Part shown: one piece after another, positions 1 through 6,399 of the stretch | Layout of the letters: each line of letters opens with the position of its first letter | How positions within the stretch are numbered: position 1 is the first letter of the stretch | DNA from: Ignavibacteriota bacterium | Lineage (GTDB): Bacteria; Bacteroidota; Kapaibacteriia; Palsa-1295 | Direction of reading: 5' to 3' | Assembly: GCA_003151215.1 (NCBI GenBank) | Contig: PLXB01000160.1 | Coordinates: 1 to 12,345, forward strand | Length of the DNA stretch: 12,345 nt | Notes under the pieces: generated by a model | Database searches by the model: none | The model's input: only the letters and a program-made list of their open reading frames with translations | What the model was told of the DNA's origin: nothing | Position numbers and translations under genes: made by a program

Positions 1-29
1 TCCATCGCAGGATGGCGATGAATCTATGA
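1..29 (+). CDS. possible 3' end of an upstream gene (edge fragment)
   Basis: Two frames other than mlaE's run in from the left edge and stop just before or within its start. One stops at a TGA at 19-21. The other stops at a TGA at 27-29, giving an ATGA overlap with the mlaE start codon, which is the usual sign of translational coupling inside an operon. Fewer than ten codons are visible, so no product can be named and the two frames cannot be told apart. The mlaE frame itself is also open to the left edge, so there may be no gene end here at all. Confidence 0.25.
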
Positions 30-1114
30 CCGTTTCGTTAAGCGGTGATTGGCGTTTTGGCAAAGGCAAGGGGCATCCTGCAACTCTCTTCGATAAAAGG
101 CATGAGATCCCGAACGTCCGCAGTATCGTTTTTACTCCGGGTGATCTGACGTTTTGGGATTTGAGCCTTGTCTCGTTTCTGAAAAAAACTACTGACCAGG
201 CAAGGCAAAAAAATATACCGGTAGATATTTCTCTTCTTCCGCAGGGAGTGCAAAAACTTCTTGCCCTTACTTCTTCGGCTCCTCCGCCCGATAATGAAAT
301 GCCGGTTGCCAGAGTCCATAAATCCGTCTTACTTGCTCTTGGATTTTCATCGTTAAGATGGACGCATACGTTCGAGGATACGCTTGAATTTATCGGCGAC
401 CTCATTTTGAGCATCGGAAGATTTATTCGGGGTAAAGCGCAATTCCGGATGGTCGATCTGCTTCAGATCCTTCGGGATTGCAGCGCGAACTCGCTGCCTA
501 TCGTAACGCTTATCAGTTTTTTGTTCGGTATTATCCTCGCGTTCATCGGCGCGGCCCAGCTTAGTATGTTCGGCGCGCAGATATATGTTGCCGATCTTGT
601 CGGCATTGCCATGGCTCGTGAAATGGGACCGATGATGACGGCTATCCTTCTTGCCGGACGCTGTGGTGCTGCATTTGCAGCGCAGATCGGTACGATGACC
701 GTTAACGAAGAGGTCGATGCTTTAAAGACGGCAGGTATTTCACCGATAGATTTCCTTGTCTTACCGAGGATCGTGTCGCTGGCATTTATGACGCCGTTTC
801 TCGCGCTCTATGCAATATTTATGGGAATCATCGGCGGTGCAGTAATTGCAAAGATCATGCTCAATATCAGTTTTGTGCAATTTTTTACCGAAGCCAAAGC
901 AGTGCTGACTCCAACCCAGTTCGGGCTTGGTCTGATAAAAAGTTTTATTTACGGCATTCTTGTTGCCTATGCCGGCTGCCTGCATGGCATTCATTGCGGT
1001 AAAAGCGCTTCAGCAGTCGGCGCTGCAACAACATCGGCAGTTGTTGTCGGCATCATTTCCGTTGTCACTGCCGCCGCGATCACGACTTATATTTATAACG
1101 TACTTGGAGTTTGA
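26..1114 (+). CDS. mlaE: MlaE-family ABC transporter permease with N-terminal STAS-like domain
   Basis: Inner-membrane permease of an MCE/Mla phospholipid transport system; it would sit under the MlaD ring and be driven by MlaF. Residues 1-90 look like a STAS domain (strand-turn opening SLSGDW, then a core around 31-50 and a helix around 48-62). Residues about 110-362 are the MlaE permease domain with several hydrophobic segments. The family hallmark is at 197-250: AREMGP (197-202), the glycine-rich LLAGRCGAAFAAQIGTM stretch, then NEEVDAL and LPRIVS. In E. coli the STAS part is a separate protein, MlaB; here it is fused. The length of 362 residues fits such STAS-permease fusions. The ATG at 26 is preceded by a weak AGGATGG at 9-15. 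The frame stays open to the left edge, so a slightly longer N-terminus is possible. It is first in a four-gene operon; mlaF starts 4 bases after its stop. Confidence 0.93.
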   Translation: MTVSLSGDWRFGKGKGHPATLFDKRHEIPNVRSIVFTPGDLTFWDLSLVSFLKKTTDQARQKNIPVDISLLPQGVQKLLALTSSAPPPDNEMPVARVHKSVLLALGFSSLRWTHTFEDTLEFIGDLILSIGRFIRGKAQFRMVDLLQILRDCSANSLPIVTLISFLFGIILAFIGAAQLSMFGAQIYVADLVGIAMAREMGPMMTAILLAGRCGAAFAAQIGTMTVNEEVDALKTAGISPIDFLVLPRIVSLAFMTPFLALYAIFMGIIGGAVIAKIMLNISFVQFFTEAKAVLTPTQFGLGLIKSFIYGILVAYAGCLHGIHCGKSASAVGAATTSAVVVGIISVVTAAAITTYIYNVLGV

Positions 1115-1118
1115 GAGA

Positions 1119-1925
1119 TTGAGTAGTACAGCAACCATAGAAAAGCCAAAGATAATTACTGCCGAAGGCAAGCCTGCACGCGATGTACATATCGCCATTC
1201 GCGATCTTGAAATGTCGTACGACGGACTTCTTATCCAACGTAACCTGACCTTCGATATTTATCGCGGCGAGGTATTCGTAATTATGGGTGCAAGCGGCTG
1301 CGGCAAGAGCACATTGCTCAGGCATTGTATCGGATTAATGCGCCCGACAAAAGGAAGCATTCTTTATGAGGACAGGGATTTTTGGGCGTCTTCGGAAAAA
1401 GAGCGTATTAACATGATGCAAAAATTCGGCATCCTGTATCAGAGCGGGGCCTTATGGAGTGCAATGACACTTTCAGAAAACATCATCACTATTCTGGAGC
1501 GATATACCGATCTTACAAAATCAGAGATGAAAGATATTGCTCACTTAAAATTATCTCTTGTCGGCTTAAGCGGATTTGAAGAATTTTATCCATCGGATAT
1601 CAGTGGAGGAATGCGCAAACGTGCAGGGCTGGCAAGAGCAATGGCGCTCGATCCCGCGATCCTATTCTTCGATGAGCCATCGGCCGGTCTTGATCCTATC
1701 AGTTCGAGAAAACTTGACGATCTGATCCTTGAACTCAAAGAGAGTTTAGGGACGACGATCGTTATTGTCACTCATGAGCTTGCAAGTATTTTTGCGATAG
1801 GCGATAATTCTGTTTTCTTAGATACGCTGACGAAAACCATGATCGGATATGGGAATCCGAAAGAGTTATTGAAAAATCCCCCCCGGCCGGTTATCCGGGA
1901 ATTCTTAACACGAGGTGAAAAATGA
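1119..1925 (+). CDS. mlaF: MlaF-type ABC transporter ATP-binding protein
   Basis: Cytoplasmic ATPase that powers the MlaE permease. With the start chosen here it has 268 residues, close to E. coli MlaF. Motifs in order are Walker A GASGCGKS (57-64), Q-loop glutamine Q108, the Mla-type signature ISGGM (161-165) in place of LSGGQ, Walker B ILFFDE (181-186), D-loop SAGLD (188-192) and H-loop H219. The frame is open far upstream, into mlaE, but I chose TTG at 1119 because GGAG at 1106-1109 lies 9 bases before it and homologous sequence only begins after it. The start sits 4 bases past the mlaE stop and the stop overlaps mlaD as ATGA, so the genes are probably translationally coupled. Function is secure; the non-ATG start is inferred. 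Confidence 0.93.
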   Translation: MSSTATIEKPKIITAEGKPARDVHIAIRDLEMSYDGLLIQRNLTFDIYRGEVFVIMGASGCGKSTLLRHCIGLMRPTKGSILYEDRDFWASSEKERINMMQKFGILYQSGALWSAMTLSENIITILERYTDLTKSEMKDIAHLKLSLVGLSGFEEFYPSDISGGMRKRAGLARAMALDPAILFFDEPSAGLDPISSRKLDDLILELKESLGTTIVIVTHELASIFAIGDNSVFLDTLTKTMIGYGNPKELLKNPPRPVIREFLTRGEK

Positions 1926-2884
1926 GTAAACAAACAGATACCACGACGCACAGAGAAACTGCAGGAGATAAATCGCCGCAATCGGCCTATGCGGGAACGA
2001 ACGCACGGTTGATCGGAGCATTCATGCTCGGTGCGATCGCATTGATCGTCATTATTTTTCTTGTCTTCGGGGGCGGTGATTTTTTTAAGGATAAAACAAA
2101 ATATGTTGTGTATTTCCGCGGTTCGGTTGATGGATTAAATGTCGGTGCACCGGTGAAGATCCGCGGCGTACAGATCGGATCGGTAACCGATATCCGCCCC
2201 CTTCTCCATGAGAACGGAGATTTTATTATAGAAGTGATTATCGAAACCGTAGGAGGCACATTCAATGAAATTGATACCGGCAATTCGAAGAAGGAGGTAC
2301 TGACCTTAAAGCAGATGATCGACAGGGGATTGCGGGCGCAATTACAAAGCCAAAGTTTCATTGTCTCCCAAAAGATAGTTGTTGTCGATTATTTCCCCGA
2401 GTCCGAAGCGCTTTACGGAGGATACAGTAAAAAATATGCCGAGATACCCTCAATACCCGCTAAAAGTGAAGAGCTGGAGCAAAGCCTGCAAAAAATGATA
2501 AAGGAAGTCGGGAATATTCCCTTTGCAGATATAGCCCATTCGATACAAAGTTCTACGCACAGCCTTGATGCTTTTTTTAAGACACTGACAGTTCAGCCGC
2601 TTTTGGATAATATTAATAAGAATGTCAGTTCTATCGGTTTACTTGCCTCACATATGGATACGATGAGTATGAAAGTTGGCAACGGAATGAATGCTACTAT
2701 TTCGTCAGGGGCAACGACACTGAATAATTTAGATCTCCTGATCAAAAGAGTCGAAGATCTTACGATCGAAAACCAATATATGATCAAACAGAGTCTTGAA
2801 CAGTTAACGGCGGCAGCCCGCTCGACCAAAGGTTTTATGGATTATCTTCAACAACATCCCAGCGATGTACTCTACGGAAAATAA
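1922..2884 (+). CDS. mlaD: MlaD/MCE-domain lipid-transport protein
   Basis: Periplasm-facing, inner-membrane-anchored MCE protein that binds lipid and forms the channel over the permease. After a polar 28-residue cytoplasmic tail comes one transmembrane helix (about 30-51). The MCE domain follows (about 57-165), with VDGLNVGAPVKIRGVQIG at 69-86 and the RGLRAQLQSQSFIVSQK block at 135-151. Residues 185-320 are predicted mostly helical and end in YLQQHPSDVLYGK, a tail style common in MCE proteins paired with PqiC-type lipoproteins. At 320 residues it is far longer than E. coli MlaD (about 180), because of this helical extension. The start overlaps the mlaF stop (ATGA at 1922-1925) and has AGGTGA at 1912-1917 as ribosome binding site. 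There is a single MCE domain, unlike PqiB or LetB. Confidence 0.92.
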   Translation: MSKQTDTTTHRETAGDKSPQSAYAGTNARLIGAFMLGAIALIVIIFLVFGGGDFFKDKTKYVVYFRGSVDGLNVGAPVKIRGVQIGSVTDIRPLLHENGDFIIEVIIETVGGTFNEIDTGNSKKEVLTLKQMIDRGLRAQLQSQSFIVSQKIVVVDYFPESEALYGGYSKKYAEIPSIPAKSEELEQSLQKMIKEVGNIPFADIAHSIQSSTHSLDAFFKTLTVQPLLDNINKNVSSIGLLASHMDTMSMKVGNGMNATISSGATTLNNLDLLIKRVEDLTIENQYMIKQSLEQLTAAARSTKGFMDYLQQHPSDVLYGK

Positions 2885-2888
2885 GCTT

Positions 2889-3518
2889 ATGAAAACGATA
2901 TACGTAAAATACGTTGCATTCTTTGCTATCCTTGCATTTATCTTTGCTGCAGGTATGACCGGCTGCGGCAGTTCGAAGCCGTCAAGATTCTATTCGCTCA
3001 CTTCTGTAACAGGTGTAACAGGCAATAAGCAAAGAAACTCACCGGATACAAAAATTGCGATAAGCATCCGCACGCTGCAACTTCCGGAATATTTGCTGCG
3101 CCAGCAAATGGTAAAACGTATGGCTTCGAATGAACTCTACATTGCAGAGTACGATCGGTGGGCAGAACCGTTAGAAATTAATTTCTCCCGCGTGCTCATA
3201 GAGGATCTTTCAGCAGAGGTGCCGACGAATAACATCTCGCTTTTTCCGTCCCCGGATGCTTCGCTTACGAATTATCAATTACTTCTCGAAGTTACAGAGT
3301 TCGAGCGCAATGCCTCAGGTCTTGTCACTCTTTCAGCGCGATGGAGTATTAAAAAAGGTGAAACGGTAAGTTTTCTGATGGATAAACGATCATCCTTTAG
3401 TGAGCAGGTATCAGGCGAAAGTTATGACGCGATTGCCGGAGCAATGAGCGACCTCACTGCAAAACTAAGTGCAGAAATAGCAGATGAGATCCGAAGCAGA
3501 ATAAGTGCGGGTAAGTAA
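2889..3518 (+). CDS. ABC-type transport auxiliary lipoprotein, PqiC/YmbA family (DUF330)
   Basis: Probable outer-membrane lipoprotein that docks the MCE protein to the outer membrane, as PqiC does for PqiB. The 209-residue protein begins with a signal peptide and a lipobox-like MTGC ending at Cys26; methionine at the -3 position is unusual. RFYSL (33-37) follows the cysteine. The family core is seen as LPEYLLRQQMVKR (65-77), DRWAEPL (89-95), SRVLIEDLS (100-108) and YQLLLEVTEFER (129-140). I chose the ATG at 2889 rather than one 24 bases upstream because it places the basic signal-peptide start correctly, has GGAAAA upstream and lies 4 bases after the mlaD stop. The partner genes mlaA and mlaC of the E. 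coli system are not in the window, so this lipoprotein may supply the outer-membrane end of the route. Confidence 0.88.
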   Translation: MKTIYVKYVAFFAILAFIFAAGMTGCGSSKPSRFYSLTSVTGVTGNKQRNSPDTKIAISIRTLQLPEYLLRQQMVKRMASNELYIAEYDRWAEPLEINFSRVLIEDLSAEVPTNNISLFPSPDASLTNYQLLLEVTEFERNASGLVTLSARWSIKKGETVSFLMDKRSSFSEQVSGESYDAIAGAMSDLTAKLSAEIADEIRSRISAGK

Positions 3519-3525
3519 TACTCGT

Positions 3526-4221
3526 TTAATTCAGATCAAAAAGCAAAATGTGCGACGAGTCCTTTGATTCGATAACAAGGTTTTGTTCATCGGTTATTGC
3601 TCCCGCATCACCTGTCTTAAGTTCTATGCCATTAACCGATACCACGCCTGCGACGCATTGCACCCATGCAGCACGTCCCCTCTCTATATTGCACGATACT
3701 CTTTTTTCGTTATCTAAGAGGGAGGCAAAAAGTTTTGCATCTTGGCCGATCGTTACAGAACCATCGGCTCCATTTGGAGAAGCGACAAGACGCAGATTAT
3801 TTTTTTTCTCAACATCTTCAAATCTCTTCTGTTCGTATGTCGGAGTGACATTTTTCTCTTTCGGCATGATCCATATCTGATAAAGATAAAGCTCTTCATC
3901 AAGCGGATTGACTTCGCTGTGATAAATACCTGTTCCTGCGCTCATACGCTGAACGTCGCCGGGTTTGATGATCCCGGAATTTCCCATACTATCTTTATGG
4001 GCAACAGCTCCGGAAAGAACGTACGTAATAATTTCCATGTCACGATGCGGATGCATACCGAAGCCCTGCGAAGCAGCGATGCGATCTTCATTCATCACGC
4101 GCAGCGAGCGGAAATGCACCCACTCATCATCATAATAATCGGCAAAGGAAAACGTATGGAAAGTATTAAGCCATCCCTCTTGAATGTGTCCGCGTTCATC
4201 GGATCTGCGAATCGTAATCAT
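3526..4221 (-). CDS. pirin family protein (YhhW-like bicupin, possible quercetin 2,3-dioxygenase)
   Basis: Cytoplasmic bicupin of 231 residues, the size of E. coli YhhW. The metal-binding set of the N-terminal cupin is intact: H57 and H59 in HPHRD, H101 and E103 in HSE, matching the four ligands known in YhhW. Other family marks are NTFHTFSFADYYD (19-31), LSGAVAHKDSMGN (69-81) and the GDVQRMSAGTGI block (88-99). Related proteins cleave quercetin in vitro, but the cellular substrate is generally unknown, so enzymatic activity is only an inference. The frame extends upstream to about 4353, but I start at the ATG at 4221, which has AAGGA 7 bases ahead and begins the conserved MITIRRSDERGH N-terminus. 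It converges on the mla operon with 7 bases between stops and no clear terminator. Confidence 0.9.
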   Translation of the reverse strand: MITIRRSDERGHIQEGWLNTFHTFSFADYYDDEWVHFRSLRVMNEDRIAASQGFGMHPHRDMEIITYVLSGAVAHKDSMGNSGIIKPGDVQRMSAGTGIYHSEVNPLDEELYLYQIWIMPKEKNVTPTYEQKRFEDVEKKNNLRLVASPNGADGSVTIGQDAKLFASLLDNEKRVSCNIERGRAAWVQCVAGVVSVNGIELKTGDAGAITDEQNLVIESKDSSHILLFDLN

Positions 4222-4260
4222 AGAATTGTCCTTTCGTGAAACATTGATTAAAACTTTGCG

Positions 4261-4289
4261 AGTATACGAAAGTGAATCTCCAATGTTCC
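4261..4289 (-). promoter_or_regulatory. candidate promoter of the pirin gene
   Basis: On the minus strand, GGAAC (4289-4285) is followed by exactly 16 bases and CGTA (4268-4265), the classical layout of an ECF sigma promoter. The same place also gives TATACT (4266-4261), a good housekeeping -10, but with a poor -35 at 17-base spacing. Either reading would put the transcript start near 4255-4258, about 35 bases before the ATG. Seen as sequence only; short motifs like this can occur by chance. Confidence 0.35.
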
Positions 4290-4308
4290 TTCTTGGAATA
4301 CACGCAGA

Positions 4309-4354
4309 AATGCCTGACAGTCGTAGCGGTGGGCTGCTACTGATGTCAGGCATT
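4309..4354. repeat. REP-like imperfect palindrome (long hairpin)
   Basis: The arms AATGCCTGACA (4309-4319) and TGTCAGGCATT (4344-4354) are perfectly complementary over 11 bp. Inside, after a 3x3 mismatch, GTAGC (4323-4327) pairs with GCTAC (4336-4340), closed by a short G/T-rich loop. No T-tract follows on either strand, so it is not a standard terminator. The GCC-rich stem, internal bulge and intergenic position resemble repetitive extragenic palindromes. Only one copy is in this window, so repetition elsewhere in the genome is not shown. Confidence 0.6.
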
Positions 4355-4369
4355 CCTTAAGACAATTGT

Positions 4370-4410
4370 GCCTGCTGAAGGTCACTCTCTCTAGCATTGC
4401 TTCGGCAGGC
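4370..4410. repeat. second GCCTG hairpin, REP-like
   Basis: GCCTGCTGAAG (4370-4380) pairs with CTTCGGCAGGC (4400-4410) over 11 bp with one G-T wobble, around a 19-base loop. The stem can be extended outward by wobble and G-C pairs. It lies 15 bases from the first hairpin and shares the GCCTG foot, so the two may form one composite element. There is no T-tract after it. Confidence 0.5.
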
Positions 4411-4537
4411 GCGTGCATCATACTTTACGTTTTCATGGTAGGAGTATGTTACATACATAAGAACTTGCCTGCGCCGATTTTGTTACACCATGCCTTAGCT
4501 TTTAGGTAAGAATTCCAGATTATCATTTGATTAACCG

Positions 4538-5356
4538 ATGAAAAAGTATTTTCTCATTGCTTTTTTGCTGTCGTTTGCATTCATAAATGAAAGTTGCAAG
4601 AAAGAGGCCGAGCCGCCGAAGCCAATTTCTCCACAAAACGCCACTCCCCCTGCGCCTGTTTATTCTTATGAAGTCATCAATACCTACCATCATGATCCTG
4701 ATGCGTTTACCCAAGGATTACAATTTTATAAGGCAGAACTTTATGAGAGCACCGGGTTGAACGGACGTTCATCGCTTCGACGAGTCGAACTAAAAACGGG
4801 GAAAGTCCTGCAAAAGATCGATATTGATGGTCAATATTTTGCAGAAGGCATGACGATACTTGGAGATAAAATATACCAGCTTACTTACCAGACTCATATC
4901 GGTTTTATTTATGATCTGAAGACTTTCCAAAAAATTGGCTCCTGGCAATACGAGGGCGAAGGTTGGGGCTTGACCACGGATGGAAAAGAGCTTATCATGT
5001 CCAATGGATCGAACAAGATCAATTATCTCGATCCGACATCCCTTGCGATCACAAAAACTCTTGAAGTTTTCGATGAAGGATACCAGGTAGAGAATCTCAA
5101 TGAGCTTGAATATATTAAAGGCGAAATTTATGCAAATATCTGGCAGACCGACCGTGTCGCACGGATCGATCCTGCAACAGGAAAAGTCATAGGGTGGGTT
5201 GATCTATCAGGACTATTGATGCCTCAAGAGCGAACGGAAAAAGTTGATGTACTCAATGGTATTGCATACGATGAAAAAGAAGATCGATTGTTCGTCACCG
5301 GGAAATTGTGGCCAAAGTTATTTGAGATCAAATTGAAAAAGAAAGAGGGACTATAA
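4538..5356 (+). CDS. glutaminyl-peptide cyclotransferase (plant/bacterial five-bladed propeller type)
   Basis: Exported enzyme that turns N-terminal glutamine of proteins or peptides into pyroglutamate. The 272-residue protein starts with MKK and a hydrophobic stretch to about residue 18, then Cys20 followed by KKEAEPP, which suggests lipid attachment, although NES before the cysteine is a poor lipobox. A proline-rich linker (26-40) leads into the beta-propeller. Family motifs are clear: HDPDAFTQGL (52-61), EGEGWGLTTDGKELIMSNGS (139-158), LNELEYIKGEIYANIW (187-202), RIDPATGKVIGW (209-220), VLNGIAYD (238-245) and LFVTGKLWPKLFEI (251-264). The ATG at 4538 has no evident Shine-Dalgarno sequence, but it gives the correct signal peptide. 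It appears monocistronic. Known for plant, bacterial and other members: the papaya-type fold, unrelated to the animal zinc enzyme. Confidence 0.93.
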   Translation: MKKYFLIAFLLSFAFINESCKKEAEPPKPISPQNATPPAPVYSYEVINTYHHDPDAFTQGLQFYKAELYESTGLNGRSSLRRVELKTGKVLQKIDIDGQYFAEGMTILGDKIYQLTYQTHIGFIYDLKTFQKIGSWQYEGEGWGLTTDGKELIMSNGSNKINYLDPTSLAITKTLEVFDEGYQVENLNELEYIKGEIYANIWQTDRVARIDPATGKVIGWVDLSGLLMPQERTEKVDVLNGIAYDEKEDRLFVTGKLWPKLFEIKLKKKEGL

Positions 5357-5376
5357 ACCTATTTGATAATCCAAAG

Positions 5377-5492
5377 ATGTCATTGCAAGGAAGTTATGGA
5401 GCGACAACGAAGAAATCTAAAATATCTACTGTAGCATACCGTTCGAATTTTTAGATTGCTTCGTCGGGCTGAAACACTCCCCGCAATGACAT
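5377..5492. mobile_element. MITE-like inverted-repeat element (116 bases, non-coding)
   Basis: The ends are long imperfect inverted repeats. The left arm (5377-5422) begins ATGTCATTGC and ends AATCTAAAA. The right arm (5449-5492), read on the other strand, also begins ATGTCATTGC and ends AATCTAAAA, with further matches such as CGACGAAG against CGACAACGAAG between. The centre contains the odd palindrome CTACTGTAG (5427-5435). It encodes nothing and fills most of the gap between two genes. From memory, sequences of the type GTCATTGCGAGGAGCGAAGCGA...GCAATCT are scattered as repeats in many bacterial genomes, and this element resembles them. I see no clear target-site duplication. Confidence 0.6.
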
Positions 5493-5520
5493 TACAAATC
5501 AATTTTCAAGATAACAACTA

Positions 5521-6399
5521 ATGGCGCTCTCTGAATATCTTTCTCTTACCTTTACTGCCACCCTTGAATATGAAGAAATCCTTAAGGGATATTTTCTCAT
5601 AAACTATGACGTGCAGGGATTTGAAGAATCATCGACAGGATTACTGACCATCTATCTTCTTCGCGAAGAATGGGATGAAGAAAATCAATCAACTCTAAAA
5701 GAATTTCTTGCCACTTTGCCCGATAAACAAGTGCATCTTCTCGGATCGGAAGAGATAGAAGAAAAGGATTGGAATGCGGTATGGGAAGCCGAGATCGAGC
5801 CGGTAAAAATATCCGATGAACTTGTTATTGCTCCGAGTTGGAAGATGGAAGATGCGAAGAAGCTCAATTCGAAATACCTTCTAACTATTGATCCGAAGAT
5901 GAGCTTCGGAACCGGACATCATGAAACGACGCGCCTTTGCTTACAAGCAATAGAAAGACTGAATTGCAAAGGAAGAAGCATTCTCGATATTGGAACAGGT
6001 ACGGGAGCTCTTGCAATGTATGCTCTTATGCGGGGAGCAAAACTTGCAGTCGGTATTGATACAGATGAATGGTCATACAAAAATGTCATCGAGAATCGCG
6101 AGCGAAATTCATTTTCGGAACAGCAGTTCGATCTAAGGCATGGAGATCTTGCGGCCACTATAAAAGCCGAAGAATACTTCGAGATCATTCTCGCCAATAT
6201 TCATAGGAATATTCTGCTTGCCATTGCCAATAAAATTAAATCCCATCAGAAAACCGACGGCAGACTTATTCTTTCCGGCATTTTAGAATACGATGCGGAA
6301 GAGGTTCTCGGAGCATATCAAAATATTGGCTATGTCCTTATACAACAGATGCAGGAAAATGAATGGATCGCCATGCATCTTGAATTGACGGCACTATGA
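5521..6399 (+). CDS. prmA: ribosomal protein L11 methyltransferase
   Basis: S-adenosylmethionine-dependent enzyme that methylates ribosomal protein L11; cytoplasmic. The 292-residue protein has the PrmA two-domain form: an N-terminal L11-recognition domain (about 1-90) and a Rossmann methyltransferase domain. Diagnostic motifs are the linker DPKMSFGTGHHETT (124-137), motif I DIGTGTGALA (156-165), the acidic end of strand 2 GIDTD (178-182) and NIHRNILL (226-233) in the place of the usual NILxxPL. KDWNAVWE (82-89) is also typical. The ATG at 5521 has no clear Shine-Dalgarno sequence. It lies 28 bases after a MITE-like element, so its promoter may lie in or overlap that element. The stop overlaps the next gene as ATGA. 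Confidence 0.92.
   Translation: MALSEYLSLTFTATLEYEEILKGYFLINYDVQGFEESSTGLLTIYLLREEWDEENQSTLKEFLATLPDKQVHLLGSEEIEEKDWNAVWEAEIEPVKISDELVIAPSWKMEDAKKLNSKYLLTIDPKMSFGTGHHETTRLCLQAIERLNCKGRSILDIGTGTGALAMYALMRGAKLAVGIDTDEWSYKNVIENRERNSFSEQQFDLRHGDLAATIKAEEYFEIILANIHRNILLAIANKIKSHQKTDGRLILSGILEYDAEEVLGAYQNIGYVLIQQMQENEWIAMHLELTAL

Larger units (their letters stand above)
4222..4537. other. 316-base intergenic region with palindromes, between pirin and cyclotransferase genes
   Basis: Divergent 5' ends: pirin reads left and the cyclotransferase reads right. It holds the candidate pirin promoter, two strong hairpins (4309-4354 and 4370-4410, listed separately) and a small operator-like palindrome GTATG-TTA-CATAC at 4444-4456. 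I see no convincing promoter hexamers or Shine-Dalgarno sequence for the rightward gene, and no open reading frame with family features. GCCTG recurs: in both hairpins and again at 4467-4471. Confidence 0.6.

Noticed and set aside
1987..2361. Minus-strand 124-codon open frame inside mlaD
   Set aside because: Antisense to a clear MCE domain, with no recognisable motifs.
3742..4239. Plus-strand 165-codon open frame across the pirin gene
   Set aside because: It lies wholly antisense to a pirin gene with intact metal ligands, has no family-like sequence and no ribosome site; it is a coding shadow.
4309..4410. The two GCCTG hairpins as rho-independent terminators
   Set aside because: Neither has a T-tract on either strand, and they lie between two divergent gene starts, where no transcript needs to end.
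5377..5492. CRISPR or tandem repeat array
   Set aside because: Only two arms, in opposite orientation; no regular repeat-spacer pattern here or elsewhere in the window.
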